In this document: positions 8,339 through 16,928 of the stretch, piece after piece
Numbering within the stretch: position 1 is the first letter of the stretch
Layout of the letters: each line of letters begins with the position of its first letter
DNA from: Bradyrhizobium cajani
GTDB lineage: Bacteria; Pseudomonadota; Alphaproteobacteria; Rhizobiales; Xanthobacteraceae
DNA length: 44,481 nt
Reading direction: 5' to 3'
Assembly (NCBI RefSeq): GCF_009759665.1
Contig: NZ_WQNE01000048.1
Coordinates: 1 to 44,481 of the forward strand
The notes under the pieces: model-generated
The model's database searches: none
What the model saw: only the letters and a program-made list of their open reading frames with translations
What the model was told of the DNA's origin: nothing
Program-made: the position numbers and the translations under genes

Positions 8339-9697
8339 ATGTTCGACAAGATCCTCATAGCCAATCGCGGCGAGATCGCCCTTCGCATCCTCAGGGCCTG
8401 CAAGGAGCTCGGGATCGCGACCGTCGCCGTGCACTCGACCGCCGACGCCGACGCCATGCATGTGCGCCTGTCGGACGAGAGCGTTTGCATCGGTCCGCCG
8501 CCCTCCAAGGACAGCTATCTCAACGTGCCCGCGCTGCTCGCGGCCTGCGAGATCACCGGCGCGGATGCGGTGCATCCCGGCTACGGCTTCCTGTCGGAGA
8601 ACGCGCGCTTTGCGGAAATCCTCGCGGAGCACAATCTGCATTTCATCGGCCCGAAAGCCGAGCACATCCGCCTGATGGGCGACAAGATCGAGGCCAAGAA
8701 GACCGCCAAGCGCCTCGGCATCCCCGTGGTACCCGGCTCCGACGGCGCGGTCGGTCCCGACGACGACGCGATGGCGATCGCGAGGAAGATCGGCTTCCCC
8801 GTGCTGGTCAAGGCGGCGGCCGGCGGCGGCGGCCGTGGCATGAAGGTCGCCAAGAGCGAGGCCGACCTCCAGCTGGCGCTGTCGACGGCGGCCAACGAGG
8901 CCAAATCCGCCTTCGGCGATGCCTCGGTCTACCTGGAAAAATATCTCCAGAGGCCGCGCCATATCGAGATCCAGATCCTCGGCGACGGCCGCGGCGGCGC
9001 GATCCATCTCGGCGAACGCGACTGCTCGCTGCAACGCCGCCACCAGAAGGTCTGGGAAGAAGGCCCCTCGCCCGTCCTCTCCGCCGCTGCGCGCGCCAAG
9101 ATCGGCGAAACCTGCGCGAAGGCGATGCGCGAGATGAAATATCTCGGCGTCGGCACCATCGAGTTCCTGTTCGAGGACGGCGAGTTCTACTTCATCGAGA
9201 TGAACACCCGTATCCAGGTCGAGCATCCCGTCACCGAGAGCATCACCGACATCGATCTCGTGCTGGAGCAGATCCGCATCGCCGCCGGCGGGGATCTGCC
9301 GGCGCGGCAGGAGGAAGTCCAGGTCATCGGCCACGCGATCGAATGCCGCATCAATGCCGAGAATCCGCAGACCTTCCGCCCCTCTCCCGGCCGGATCCAG
9401 CAATACCATCCGCCGGGTGGGCTGGGCGTGCGGATCGATTCCGCCGTCTACCAGGGCTATACGATCCCGCCCTACTACGATTCCCTCGTCGGCAAGCTGA
9501 TCGTGCACGGCAAGACGCGCGCCGAATGCCTGATGCGGCTGCGCCGGGCGCTCGACGAGATGGTGGTCGAAGGCATCGAAACCACGCTGCCGCTGTTCCG
9601 CGCGCTGGTGCGCGAAGACGACATCATCAATGGCGACTATCACATCCACTGGCTGGAACAGTACCTCGCCGGCAAGACGGAACCTGCGCCGCAGTAA
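8339..9697 (+). CDS. accC: Acetyl-CoA carboxylase biotin carboxylase subunit
   Basis: ATP-dependent carboxylation of the biotin on AccB. The 452-residue protein has the normal length. Order: biotin carboxylase N-terminal domain (MFDKILIANRGEIALRILRA), ATP-grasp domain with the glycine-rich loop KAAAGGGGRGMKV (residues about 159-171), QRRHQKVWEEGPSP and EMNTRIQVEHPVTE with metal- and biotin-contacting residues, then the C-terminal domain beginning near GHAIECRINAE. It forms the second half of the accBC pair, separated by the palindrome at 8252-8323. No terminator is obvious after it; an EcfG-type promoter for the next operon starts 15 bases past its stop. Confidence 0.97.
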   Translation: MFDKILIANRGEIALRILRACKELGIATVAVHSTADADAMHVRLSDESVCIGPPPSKDSYLNVPALLAACEITGADAVHPGYGFLSENARFAEILAEHNLHFIGPKAEHIRLMGDKIEAKKTAKRLGIPVVPGSDGAVGPDDDAMAIARKIGFPVLVKAAAGGGGRGMKVAKSEADLQLALSTAANEAKSAFGDASVYLEKYLQRPRHIEIQILGDGRGGAIHLGERDCSLQRRHQKVWEEGPSPVLSAAARAKIGETCAKAMREMKYLGVGTIEFLFEDGEFYFIEMNTRIQVEHPVTESITDIDLVLEQIRIAAGGDLPARQEEVQVIGHAIECRINAENPQTFRPSPGRIQQYHPPGGLGVRIDSAVYQGYTIPPYYDSLVGKLIVHGKTRAECLMRLRRALDEMVVEGIETTLPLFRALVREDDIINGDYHIHWLEQYLAGKTEPAPQ

Positions 9698-9711
9698 TTT
9701 TCCGACCCCAT

Positions 9712-9736
9712 GGAACCCTTTGGCCCCAATCGCGTT
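9712..9736 (+). promoter_or_regulatory. EcfG-type (general stress) promoter of the kinase/response-regulator operon
   Basis: GGAAC at 9712-9716 and CGTT at 9733-9736 are separated by exactly 16 bases, a perfect consensus match. It lies 68 bases before the kinase start, in the short gap after accC. Transcription would begin near 9743. A 12-codon TTG-initiated frame at 9769-9807, preceded by AAGGGGG, ends in GTGA and so overlaps the kinase GTG; it could be a coupling leader peptide. Confidence 0.75.
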
Positions 9737-9803
9737 CCGGACGGTTGGGACAGTTCCAAGGGGGTGTTTTGAATTCCACTGAACATCATTGGGCGAGACC
9801 GTC

Positions 9804-11321
9804 GTGACCGCCGAGGGGCATCGACGGCGAGCATTGTGGCAGATCCTGCTGTTTGCGGCGGGTCTTTTGGTGCTGACTGTGATCAGCGCCGGCTCCGTCT
9901 ACCTCGTCAACAAGGCGAGGGACGACAACAAGTGGGTGGTTCATACCATCGAGGCGCAGAACCAGATCAACGCGTTGCTGCTCGAGGTCCGGCGTGCCGA
10001 AAGCGCCCTGCGCGGCTACCTCCTGACACTGGGACCGGAATTCCAGACAGATTACGAAAAGGCCGTCGCCGCGATCATTCCCGCGCTCGACAGGGTGACG
10101 CGCCTGACCCACGACAACCCCGCGCAGCGTGAAAACCTCGAGAAGCTGAGCGCGACGATCGAGATTCGTCTGGGCCAATTCGCGCGTGAGATCGCCGCGA
10201 TCAGGCAGGGCCAGCCGGACATGGCAACGGCGCTGGCGCGGGAGGCATCTGCCGAGGGCGCCACCACCACGATCGGCAATGTGGCGGGGGCGATGATCAC
10301 CGAGGAGGAGCGGCTGTTCCGGGTCCGGACGGCAAACGCCGACCGCAGCCAGACGCTCGCTGCATCGTTGACGGGTATCGGCTCCGGCCTCGTGGTGTTG
10401 CTCGCCCTGATCTCGATCTGGCTGGTGCGGCGCTCGGCGCGCGCCCGTGACGAGGCCGAGACACGTCTGCGCGATGCCTACGCGAATCTCGAGACCGTGG
10501 TCGACGAACGCACGGCAGACCTGCGCGAAGCCAACAACGAGATCCAGCGCTTTGCCTATATCGTGAGCCACGACCTGCGCTCGCCGCTCGTCAACATCAT
10601 GGGCTTCACCAGCGAACTCGAGGAGCTCGGCGGCGACATCTTCCGCCGCATCGGCGGCCTCACCCACGTCCCGGCCGACAGGCCGCCGCTCGCCTCCGGA
10701 GAGATCGCGCTCGAAGGCCCCGACAAGCAGCTTTCGGCGGACTTTTCCGAAGCGCTCGGCTTCATCAAGTCCTCGATCGCCAAGATGGACCGCCTGATCT
10801 CGGCGATCCTCAATCTCACCCGCGAGGGCCGGCGCGAGTTCCAGCCGGAGAAGATCGACACGCAAGAGCTGATCGAAGCGATCGCATCGACGCTGGCGCA
10901 TCAGGCGGCCGAAGCGCAGGCCGAGATCCATGTCGCCGCCCTGCCGAACATCATCAGCGACCGCCTTGCGCTGGAGCAGATATTCTCCAATCTGATCGAC
11001 AACGCGATCAAATACCTCAAGGCCGGGGTTCCCGGCGAGATCAGAATCCGCGGGCGTACCAAGCTCGGATACGCTATCTTCGAGGTCAGCGATAACGGCC
11101 GCGGCATCGATCCGAAGGATCATCAGCGGATTTTTGACCTGTTTCGCCGTGCGGGAACCCAGGACAAGCCCGGCCAGGGCATAGGTCTTGCGCACGTGCG
11201 TGCACTTGTGCGCCGCCTCGGCGGCACGATGTCGGTATCGTCGGAACTGAACGCGGGCAGCACCTTCACGATCACGCTGCCCATTGCCTGGAACGCCAGC
11301 AACCGGAACGCAGATCGATGA
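9804..11321 (+). CDS. CHASE3-domain sensor histidine kinase
   Basis: Membrane-bound sensor kinase, 505 residues from the GTG at 9804 (a TTG at 9789 is the alternative). Order: first membrane segment (residues about 9-29), periplasmic CHASE3 sensor with the signature EVRRAESALRGYLL, second membrane segment near residues 190-207, a coiled region, HisKA with the phospho-acceptor His256 in SHDLRSPLVNIMGF, and a HATPase domain with N-box LEQIFSNLIDNAIKYL, G1 DNGRGID and G2 GQGIGLAHV. An insert of about 40 residues with a Pro/Gly stretch lies after the H-box helix. Its stop overlaps the next start by four bases (ATGA), implying translational coupling with the response regulator. The ligand is unknown. 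Confidence 0.9.
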   Translation: MTAEGHRRRALWQILLFAAGLLVLTVISAGSVYLVNKARDDNKWVVHTIEAQNQINALLLEVRRAESALRGYLLTLGPEFQTDYEKAVAAIIPALDRVTRLTHDNPAQRENLEKLSATIEIRLGQFAREIAAIRQGQPDMATALAREASAEGATTTIGNVAGAMITEEERLFRVRTANADRSQTLAASLTGIGSGLVVLLALISIWLVRRSARARDEAETRLRDAYANLETVVDERTADLREANNEIQRFAYIVSHDLRSPLVNIMGFTSELEELGGDIFRRIGGLTHVPADRPPLASGEIALEGPDKQLSADFSEALGFIKSSIAKMDRLISAILNLTREGRREFQPEKIDTQELIEAIASTLAHQAAEAQAEIHVAALPNIISDRLALEQIFSNLIDNAIKYLKAGVPGEIRIRGRTKLGYAIFEVSDNGRGIDPKDHQRIFDLFRRAGTQDKPGQGIGLAHVRALVRRLGGTMSVSSELNAGSTFTITLPIAWNASNRNADR

Positions 11322-11758
11322 CTCAGCCTGTCACCATCATCATGATCGAGGACGACGAGGGACACGCGCGGCTGATCGAGCGCAACATCCGAAGGTCCGG
11401 CGTCAACAACGAGATCGTCTCCTTCGCCAACGGCACCGACGCGATGACGCATCTGTTCGGTACCGACGGTAGCGGGCTCGTGCAGAAGGGCAATGCGCTC
11501 TTGATCCTGCTCGATCTTAACCTCCCCGACATGACCGGGATCGACATCCTGAAGCAGATCAAGGAGAACAAATATCTGAAGGCCTCGCCCGTGGTGGTGC
11601 TGACCACCACCGACGACTCCCAGGAAATCAAGCGCTGCTACGAGCTCGGCTGCAACGTCTACATCACCAAGCCCGTCAATTACGAGAATTTCGCCAACGC
11701 CATCCGGCAGCTCGGCCTGTTCTTCTCGGTCATCCAGGTCCCATCCGCCGCCTCATGA
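11318..11758 (+). CDS. Single-domain response regulator, Rcp1-like
   Basis: A 146-residue stand-alone receiver domain with no output domain. The acidic pocket is at IEDDEGHARLI near residue 9, the phospho-acceptor is Asp66 in LLDLNLPDM, the switch Thr is in VVVLTTTDDSQE, and the conserved lysine is in YITKPVNYENF. The resemblance is to Rcp1-type regulators that partner phytochrome-like kinases. It overlaps the upstream kinase by four bases and the downstream gene by four bases. Likely a phosphotransfer intermediate between the CHASE3 kinase and another protein, possibly the next gene product; the partnership is inferred. Confidence 0.9.
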   Translation: MTQPVTIIMIEDDEGHARLIERNIRRSGVNNEIVSFANGTDAMTHLFGTDGSGLVQKGNALLILLDLNLPDMTGIDILKQIKENKYLKASPVVVLTTTDDSQEIKRCYELGCNVYITKPVNYENFANAIRQLGLFFSVIQVPSAAS

Positions 11759-12858
11759 ATCAGCGCACGCCAACACTGCTCTACATCGACGACGACGACG
11801 CGCTGGCGCGCCTGGTCGATCGCGGCCTGACGCGGCGCGGCTACAAGGTCGTCCATGCCGCAAGCGGCGAGGAAGGCCTGGAGCGCATCCGCGGCGCGGA
11901 GACGGACGGCGGCATCGACGTCGTGGCGCTGGACCAGTACATGCCCGGCCTCGACGGGCTGGAGACGCTCGAGCAGATCATGGCGATCCCCGGCGCGCCC
12001 CCGGTGGTGTTCGTCACCGCCTCGCAGGACTCCAGCATCGCGGTGACGGCGCTGAAGGCGGGCGCGGTCGATTATCTCGTCAAGGACGTCAAGGGCGACT
12101 TCATCCCCCTGCTTCACGTCGCAGCCGACGGCGCGCTGCGCCAGGCCGAATTGCAGAAGGCGCGCGATGAAGCGGAAGCCGAGGTCCATGCCTCGCGCGA
12201 CCGCTACGCAGCCCTTGCCGCCGAACGCGAGCTGCTGCTGCGCGAGGTCAACCATCGCGTCGGCAACTCGCTCCAGATCATCGCCTCGCTGCTGCACCTC
12301 CAGGCGAGCTCGGCCGCGCAGGAGGAGGTCAAGGCGGCGCTGACCAATGCGATGGGCCGCGTCGCCGCGGTCGCGCAGGTGCACCGCCGCCTCTACACCT
12401 CGCAGGACCTGAAGAGCGTGGTGCTGAACCAGTACCTGGACTCCCTGCTCGAGGATTTGCGCCGCTCGGCCGAGGGCAACCGGATGTCGCGCCTGACGGT
12501 GAAGGCCGAGCCGATCGAGATCGATCCGGACCGTGCGGTCGCCGTCGGCATCATCGTCAACGAGCTGGTGATGAACGCGGTGAAGTACGCCTATCCGGAC
12601 GGCGCCGGCCCCATCCATGTCGAGTTGACCTCGCAGGACGACGATCTCCTGCTGTCGATCACCGATGAGGGCGTCGGCGACAAGGTCAAAGCGGATCCTC
12701 GCTCCACCGGCATGGGCCAGCGCATTGTCGCGGCCATGGCGACCAAGCTCGACGCGTCGGTCGAGCGCGACCCCGCCCATTCCGGAACCCGCATCGTCCT
12801 CAGGTTCCGCCGCGTACCCGCAGCTCCCGGCAAGACCAGCACTGCCGCCGCGAGCTGA
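11755..12858 (+). CDS. Receiver-HisKA_2 histidine kinase (hybrid response regulator/kinase)
   Basis: A 367-residue soluble protein. The N-terminal receiver has phospho-acceptor Asp60 (ALDQYMPG), Thr in FVTASQDSS and Lys in YLVKDVKG. A coiled linker (residues about 128-160) follows. The kinase core is of the HisKA_2 family: His167 in REVNHRVGNSLQIIASLL, then a HATPase with NELVMNAVKYAYPDG and DEGVGD. HisKA_2/HWE kinases are the class used in alphaproteobacterial general stress signalling (PhyK-type). With the EcfG-type promoter upstream this suggests, but does not prove, a link to that pathway. It is coupled to the preceding gene by an ATGA overlap. Confidence 0.9.
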   Translation: MNQRTPTLLYIDDDDALARLVDRGLTRRGYKVVHAASGEEGLERIRGAETDGGIDVVALDQYMPGLDGLETLEQIMAIPGAPPVVFVTASQDSSIAVTALKAGAVDYLVKDVKGDFIPLLHVAADGALRQAELQKARDEAEAEVHASRDRYAALAAERELLLREVNHRVGNSLQIIASLLHLQASSAAQEEVKAALTNAMGRVAAVAQVHRRLYTSQDLKSVVLNQYLDSLLEDLRRSAEGNRMSRLTVKAEPIEIDPDRAVAVGIIVNELVMNAVKYAYPDGAGPIHVELTSQDDDLLLSITDEGVGDKVKADPRSTGMGQRIVAAMATKLDASVERDPAHSGTRIVLRFRRVPAAPGKTSTAAAS

Positions 12859-12870
12859 TCCGTGCCCCCC

Positions 12871-12889
12871 ATCGCAACCGCGTTGCGAT
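12871..12889. promoter_or_regulatory. Perfect hairpin between the kinase operon and aat
   Basis: ATCGCAAC and GTTGCGAT are separated by 3 bases, 12 bases after the kinase stop. The T tract is missing, so it may be a weak terminator or an RNA structure near the aat start. Confidence 0.4.
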
Positions 12890-12908
12890 CCTGCTATTGT
12901 CGCACGCC

Positions 12909-13589
12909 ATGACTTCGCGCGATTCCGCTTCGTCTGAAATCACGCCGGCCGTACTGCTGCGCGCCTATGCCTGCGGTATTTTTCCGATGGCCGAAAGCGC
13001 CGACGATCCGACCCTGTTCTGGGTCGAGCCGGAGCTGCGCGGCGTCATCCCGCTCGACGGATTTCGCGTGGCCTCGCGGCTCGCACGCACCGTGCGTTCG
13101 GATTCGTTTCGCGTCACCGTCAACACGGCGTTCAAGGCGACCATTGCCGGCTGCGCCGCGCCGCAGGCCGGGCGCGAGGACACCTGGATCAACAAGCGCA
13201 TCCGCGACCTCTATGGCGGCCTGTTCGAGCTCGGCCACTGCCACAGCGTCGAGGCCTGGCAGGGCGACGACCTCGTCGGCGGTCTCTACGGTGTCAGCCT
13301 GGGCCGCGCCTTCTTCGGCGAGAGCATGTTCCACACTGCGCGCGATGCCTCGAAGGTCGCGCTGGTGCATCTGGTCGCGCGGCTCATCCATGGCGGCTTC
13401 GAGCTGCTCGATACGCAATACGTCACCGAGCACCTGAAGAGCTTCGGCGCGGTCGAGATCTCGCGGCGGCGCTACACCGCGCTGCTCGACAGGGCGCTCG
13501 CGGGCGCGCCCGGCGATTTCCTGAAGCTGTCCGCCGGTGAAGTGATCCCGGGCGCGCGCGCGCTCGAGATCATCGCCTCGCGGCAATGA
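12909..13589 (+). CDS. aat: Leucyl/phenylalanyl-tRNA--protein transferase
   Basis: Cytoplasmic N-end-rule enzyme that adds Leu or Phe to proteins with N-terminal Arg or Lys, marking them for ClpS/ClpAP degradation. The 226-residue protein shows the family motifs: AYACGIFPMAE near the N-terminus, FWVEPELRGVIPLDGF, TWINKRIRDLYGGLFELGHCHSVE, and the central GGLYGVSLGRAFFGESMF. The ATG at 12909 fits better than an upstream TTG at 12897. In many alphaproteobacteria aat follows accC directly; here the signalling operon lies between them. It converges with the DUF2155 gene across two palindromes. Confidence 0.96.
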   Translation: MTSRDSASSEITPAVLLRAYACGIFPMAESADDPTLFWVEPELRGVIPLDGFRVASRLARTVRSDSFRVTVNTAFKATIAGCAAPQAGREDTWINKRIRDLYGGLFELGHCHSVEAWQGDDLVGGLYGVSLGRAFFGESMFHTARDASKVALVHLVARLIHGGFELLDTQYVTEHLKSFGAVEISRRRYTALLDRALAGAPGDFLKLSAGEVIPGARALEIIASRQ

Positions 13590-13604
13590 TCGATAGCTGG
13601 CTTA

Positions 13605-13653
13605 GAGCATAATCCGGAAAAGTGTGAAGCGGTTTTCCGAAAAGATCATGCTC
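13605..13653. repeat. REP-like palindrome, family A copy 1
   Basis: Outer arms GAGCAT and ATGCTC with inner arms GGAAAA and TTTTCC form an imperfect hairpin. A related copy with 10-bp perfect outer arms is at 26826-26895. This element type recurs widely in Bradyrhizobium genomes, from general knowledge. Confidence 0.75.
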
Positions 13654-13664
13654 AAACAATAACC

Positions 13665-13705
13665 TAAAGCGCGATGACGATTCATCCCAATCTCATCGCG
13701 CTTTA
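13665..13705. terminator. Palindrome at the aat/DUF2155 convergence, probable bidirectional terminator
   Basis: A 13-bp perfect dyad (TAAAGCGCGATGA with TCATCGCGCTTTA) surrounds a 15-base loop. The last three bases of the right arm are the stop codon of the minus-strand DUF2155 gene. AT-rich ends on both arms suit termination in both directions. Confidence 0.6.
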
Positions 13706-14701
13706 GCGGCCGAAACCAGGAATACCGAACAGACCCGGCCGCTGCTCCGGTGGCGGAGGCGGCGGCGGTGCCGGTTGCTGCTGGACCGGCGGCAGAGGCT
13801 GCGGCGGTCGCTGCTGCACGGCCTGCTTGGGCGCGGCCTTCTTCTGCGCGGGCGGCGGCGGTGGCGCAGGCTTGTTTGCAGGATCGGGCGCGGCGGTCGC
13901 AATGGTCTGCTGCGGCTCTTTGCAGTCGGTCAGCCAGATGTCGTAGATCGGGTGCTCGACGCCGTGCAGGCCCGGGCTCGCCGCATACATCCAGCCCGAG
14001 AAGATCCGCTTCACCTCGCCCTGCAAGGTGATCTCGTCGACCTCGACGAAGGCGTCGGTGTTGGTGGCCTCCGTCGCCGGTCGCGTGTAGCAGGCGTTGG
14101 TCTTGACCCGCAGCGCGCCGAACTGGACCGTCTCGCCGATCTCCTCGTCGAAATTGATGATGCGCCCGGTGATCTTGTCGAGGCCCGAGAAGGTCGCCTT
14201 CTTGTTCACGATCTTCTGGGCCGGCGGCTCGGTGACGACCTCGTCGCCCGGCTGGAGGCTCGCCGGCGTTTGCGGCACGGTGCCCGGCGCGCCCTTCTGC
14301 TGAGGCTGGCGCTGACCGGGCGCACCCGGAGCTCCTTGCGGTCCGGGCGGCGCGATCGCCGCGGACGGCGGCTGGTTCGGCGGCGCGACGGTGGAGCCCG
14401 GCGGCGGCGCCAGGGGCTGGGTCTCGACCGGCCCCGGCATCACATTACCCTGGCGGCCCGGCGGCGGTGGCATCGGGCGCGACGGCAGCACCCGCCCCTG
14501 CGGCGGCAGCTCCGGCACCTCCTCATCGTCCTCGGGGATCTGCTGCGGCTGCGGCTGGCCACGCGGAATGGTGCCGGGCGGCCGCAGCGGCGGCGGATCG
14601 GAAAAGATCGTGCCGATCTGTGCCTGCGCGGGCGTCGCAACCGTCAGCGCGGTGGCGGCCAGAAGCGCCGCAAGGCCTGTCAGGGTATAGGTTCGGAACA
14701 T
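13703..14701 (-). CDS. Exported DUF2155 protein, proline/glutamine-rich
   Basis: A 332-residue exported protein. The ATG at 14701 gives a good signal peptide (MFRTYTLTGLAALLAATALT, cleavage near AQA-Q); an ATG at 14740 would add 13 residues. Residues about 35-145 are Pro/Gln/Gly-rich and low-complexity. The central domain matches DUF2155: KATFSGLDKITGRIINFDEE, then FGALRVKTNACYTRPATE, FSGWMYAASPGLHGVEHPIYDIWLTDC, with two conserved cysteines. The C-terminus is again Pro/Gln-rich. In related genomes this gene sits between aat and the NDUFA12 subunit gene; here NDUFA12 is about 8 kb away. The function is unknown; the folded domain is small between two disordered arms. Confidence 0.85.
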   Translation of the reverse strand: MFRTYTLTGLAALLAATALTVATPAQAQIGTIFSDPPPLRPPGTIPRGQPQPQQIPEDDEEVPELPPQGRVLPSRPMPPPPGRQGNVMPGPVETQPLAPPPGSTVAPPNQPPSAAIAPPGPQGAPGAPGQRQPQQKGAPGTVPQTPASLQPGDEVVTEPPAQKIVNKKATFSGLDKITGRIINFDEEIGETVQFGALRVKTNACYTRPATEATNTDAFVEVDEITLQGEVKRIFSGWMYAASPGLHGVEHPIYDIWLTDCKEPQQTIATAAPDPANKPAPPPPPAQKKAAPKQAVQQRPPQPLPPVQQQPAPPPPPPPEQRPGLFGIPGFGR

Positions 14702-14946
14702 CTCGCGCGGCTTCAACAGCGAATCGGGCTTGTTGGACATTCTACAGGGGTTACCGCCGCTCGCAGGCCATCCGGTTAACACGGCGAATACGGCGGGGGA
14801 AGGGCGGCATCCCTGCCCTTCCCGGGCGCCGTCTGGCCAGACCGCCTCCCGGATGGGATAGTTGGCGCCCTTTCCCCGGGGCCCGAGGCGGGCATTGCTC
14901 CCGAAAACGACGTCCAACGATAACCAGAAGCCCTGAGGCGCTCCGC

Positions 14947-15894
14947 ATGCCCGTTGTGCTCGATCCCGATGCCGCCGCCGTCTACAGGGCCTTTCTGGAG
15001 GCCGGCCGCCCGGCCTACGAGACACTGACCGCGCCGGAAGCCCGCGCCGATTACGCCCAGGCTCGGTTTGCCACCACCCCCGAGCCGCCCGCGCTTGCGC
15101 GCGTCGCCGAGCTCGCGATCCCCGCGCCGCACGGCGCCATCCCCGCGCGCCTCTACGTTCCGAAGGAACCGCGCCGGCACGATGGCCTGTCCCCGGCCCT
15201 GGTGTTCTTCCATGGCGGTGGCTGGGTCATCGGCGATCTCGATTCCCACGACGTCGTCTGCCGCCAGCTTGCGGTCGAGGGCGCGCTGATCGTGATCTCG
15301 GTCGACTACCGCCTCGCGCCCGAGCACAAGTTTCCCGCCGCCGCCGATGACGCGATTGCCGCGACGGAATGGATTGCCGCGAACGCGCGCGAGCTCGGCA
15401 TCGACGCCGCGCGCCTCTCGATCGGCGGCGACAGCGCCGGCGGCAATCTTGCCGCGGTCGTCGCGCTCGCCGCCCGGGACGGCAATGGCCCCGCGCTTGC
15501 CGGCCAGGTCCTGATCTATCCAGCCGTCGATTTCGCCATGACGCATGGCTCCCATAGCGAGCCCGAGACCAGCGTGCTGCTGACGCATTCGGTGATCCGC
15601 TGGTTCCGCGACCACTATCTCAACGGTGCCGCCGACATCCACGACTGGCGCGCCTCGCCCGCGCGCGCTGCGAGCCTCATTGGTCTACCGCCGGCCTATG
15701 TGTTGACCGCGGGCGCCGATCCCCTCCGCGACGAAGGTGCCGAATATGCCGACCGCCTCAGGCAGGCCGGCGTGTCCGTCACCACCAGGCATTATCCCGG
15801 TCAGTTCCACGGCTTCTTCACCATGGGCAAATTGTTGCCGCAGGCCAATATCGCCGTGCGCGAGATCGGCGCGTGGTTGAAGGGATTGGGCTGA
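14947..15894 (+). CDS. Alpha/beta hydrolase, hormone-sensitive-lipase type esterase
   Basis: A 315-residue carboxylic-ester hydrolase of the HSL (family IV) group. The oxyanion motif HGGGW is at residues 89-93. The nucleophile Ser163 is in GDSAGG, the acid is Asp258 in ADPLRDEG, and the base is His288 in HGFF. There is no signal peptide, so the enzyme is cytoplasmic. The open frame runs far upstream, but the ATG at 14947 gives the usual family N-terminus. The transporter gene starts 11 bases after its stop, so the two are probably co-transcribed; the esterase might process what the transporter imports. The natural substrate is unknown. Confidence 0.92.
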   Translation: MPVVLDPDAAAVYRAFLEAGRPAYETLTAPEARADYAQARFATTPEPPALARVAELAIPAPHGAIPARLYVPKEPRRHDGLSPALVFFHGGGWVIGDLDSHDVVCRQLAVEGALIVISVDYRLAPEHKFPAAADDAIAATEWIAANARELGIDAARLSIGGDSAGGNLAAVVALAARDGNGPALAGQVLIYPAVDFAMTHGSHSEPETSVLLTHSVIRWFRDHYLNGAADIHDWRASPARAASLIGLPPAYVLTAGADPLRDEGAEYADRLRQAGVSVTTRHYPGQFHGFFTMGKLLPQANIAVREIGAWLKGLG

Positions 15895-15905
15895 CGCCAT
15901 TCGAC

Positions 15906-16928
15906 ATGCCTTCCGCCCTTCAACAAGTCTTCGCCCTTCCCCTGCGCGCCCTGACGTGGCTCGGCGACCAGGGCACCCGCGCGGTGGCGGCCATCGCCTT
16001 CATTGCGGTCGCGGTGCCACCGCTCGGCGCGCTGCTGCGCCCCTATGTCACCGAGGCGATTTTCCTTCTGCTCTGCATCTCCTTCATGCGCGTCGATCTC
16101 GTGGCGCTCTACGGACATCTGCGCCGGCCGGCGCTGGTCGCGGCCGCCACGGCCTGGACCACGATCGGCGTGCCGCTGATCGTCGGGCTGACTGCGCATG
16201 CGACCGGGCTTGCCAACAGCTCGCCCGGCCTCTTCCTCGCGCTGATGCTCCAGGGCATGGCCTCGCCGATGATGGCCGCGCCGGCGCTCGCCGCGCTGAT
16301 GGGCCTCGATGCCACGCTGGTGCTCGTGACACTGGTGACCTCGACCGCGCTCGTGCCCTTCACCGCATCATTGTTCGCAAGCCTCTTCCTCGATGGCATT
16401 CTCAGCATTTCGCCGCCCGCGCTCGGCCTGAAGCTGCTCGGCATCCTCGCCGCATCGCTGCTGGCTGCTACCGTGGTCCGCCGCCTGTTCGGCACCGAAG
16501 CGATCCAGCGCCACAAGCGGCCGATCGATGGCCTCAACATCGTCATCCTCTTGGTGTTCGCCTCCGCGGTGATGGGCGACGTCGCCAGCGACCTCGTCGC
16601 CGATCCCCTGTTCACGATCGCTGTCGCGTTGCTCGCGTTTACGGTCTATTTCACACTGCTCGCGGTGACGACGCTGATCTTTCGCCGCATCGGCACCGAG
16701 CGCGCCTTCGCAATCGGCCTGATGGTGTCACAACGCAATCTCGGCCTGATGCTGGCGGCGACCGCCGGCGCTCTGCCGGCGACGACCTGGCTCTATTTCG
16801 CGCTGACGCAGTTTCCGATTCATCTCGCGCCGTACCTGCTGATGCCGATCGCACGGCGATTGACGGCCCGCACGGATACTTCCGCAGCAGCTGCGAACAG
16901 CACCACCGCTCGGGAAAGCTCCAGATGA
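15906..16928 (+). CDS. Bile acid:sodium symporter (BASS) family transporter
   Basis: A polytopic inner-membrane protein of 340 residues with nine to ten hydrophobic segments. The segment GLFLALMLQGMASPMMAAPALAAL and the later AIGLMVSQRNLGLMLAA resemble the discontinuous helices that bind sodium and substrate in this family. The ATG at 15906 is preferred; an in-frame GTG at 15873 would overlap the esterase gene. The stop codon directly abuts that of the convergent serine hydrolase gene. BASS members carry organic anions such as keto acids or bile acids; the substrate here is not predictable. Confidence 0.8.
   Translation: MPSALQQVFALPLRALTWLGDQGTRAVAAIAFIAVAVPPLGALLRPYVTEAIFLLLCISFMRVDLVALYGHLRRPALVAAATAWTTIGVPLIVGLTAHATGLANSSPGLFLALMLQGMASPMMAAPALAALMGLDATLVLVTLVTSTALVPFTASLFASLFLDGILSISPPALGLKLLGILAASLLAATVVRRLFGTEAIQRHKRPIDGLNIVILLVFASAVMGDVASDLVADPLFTIAVALLAFTVYFTLLAVTTLIFRRIGTERAFAIGLMVSQRNLGLMLAATAGALPATTWLYFALTQFPIHLAPYLLMPIARRLTARTDTSAAAANSTTARESSR

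Noticed and set aside
8318..9649. Minus-strand open frame opposite accC
   Set aside because: Antisense shadow of the firmly identified biotin carboxylase gene.
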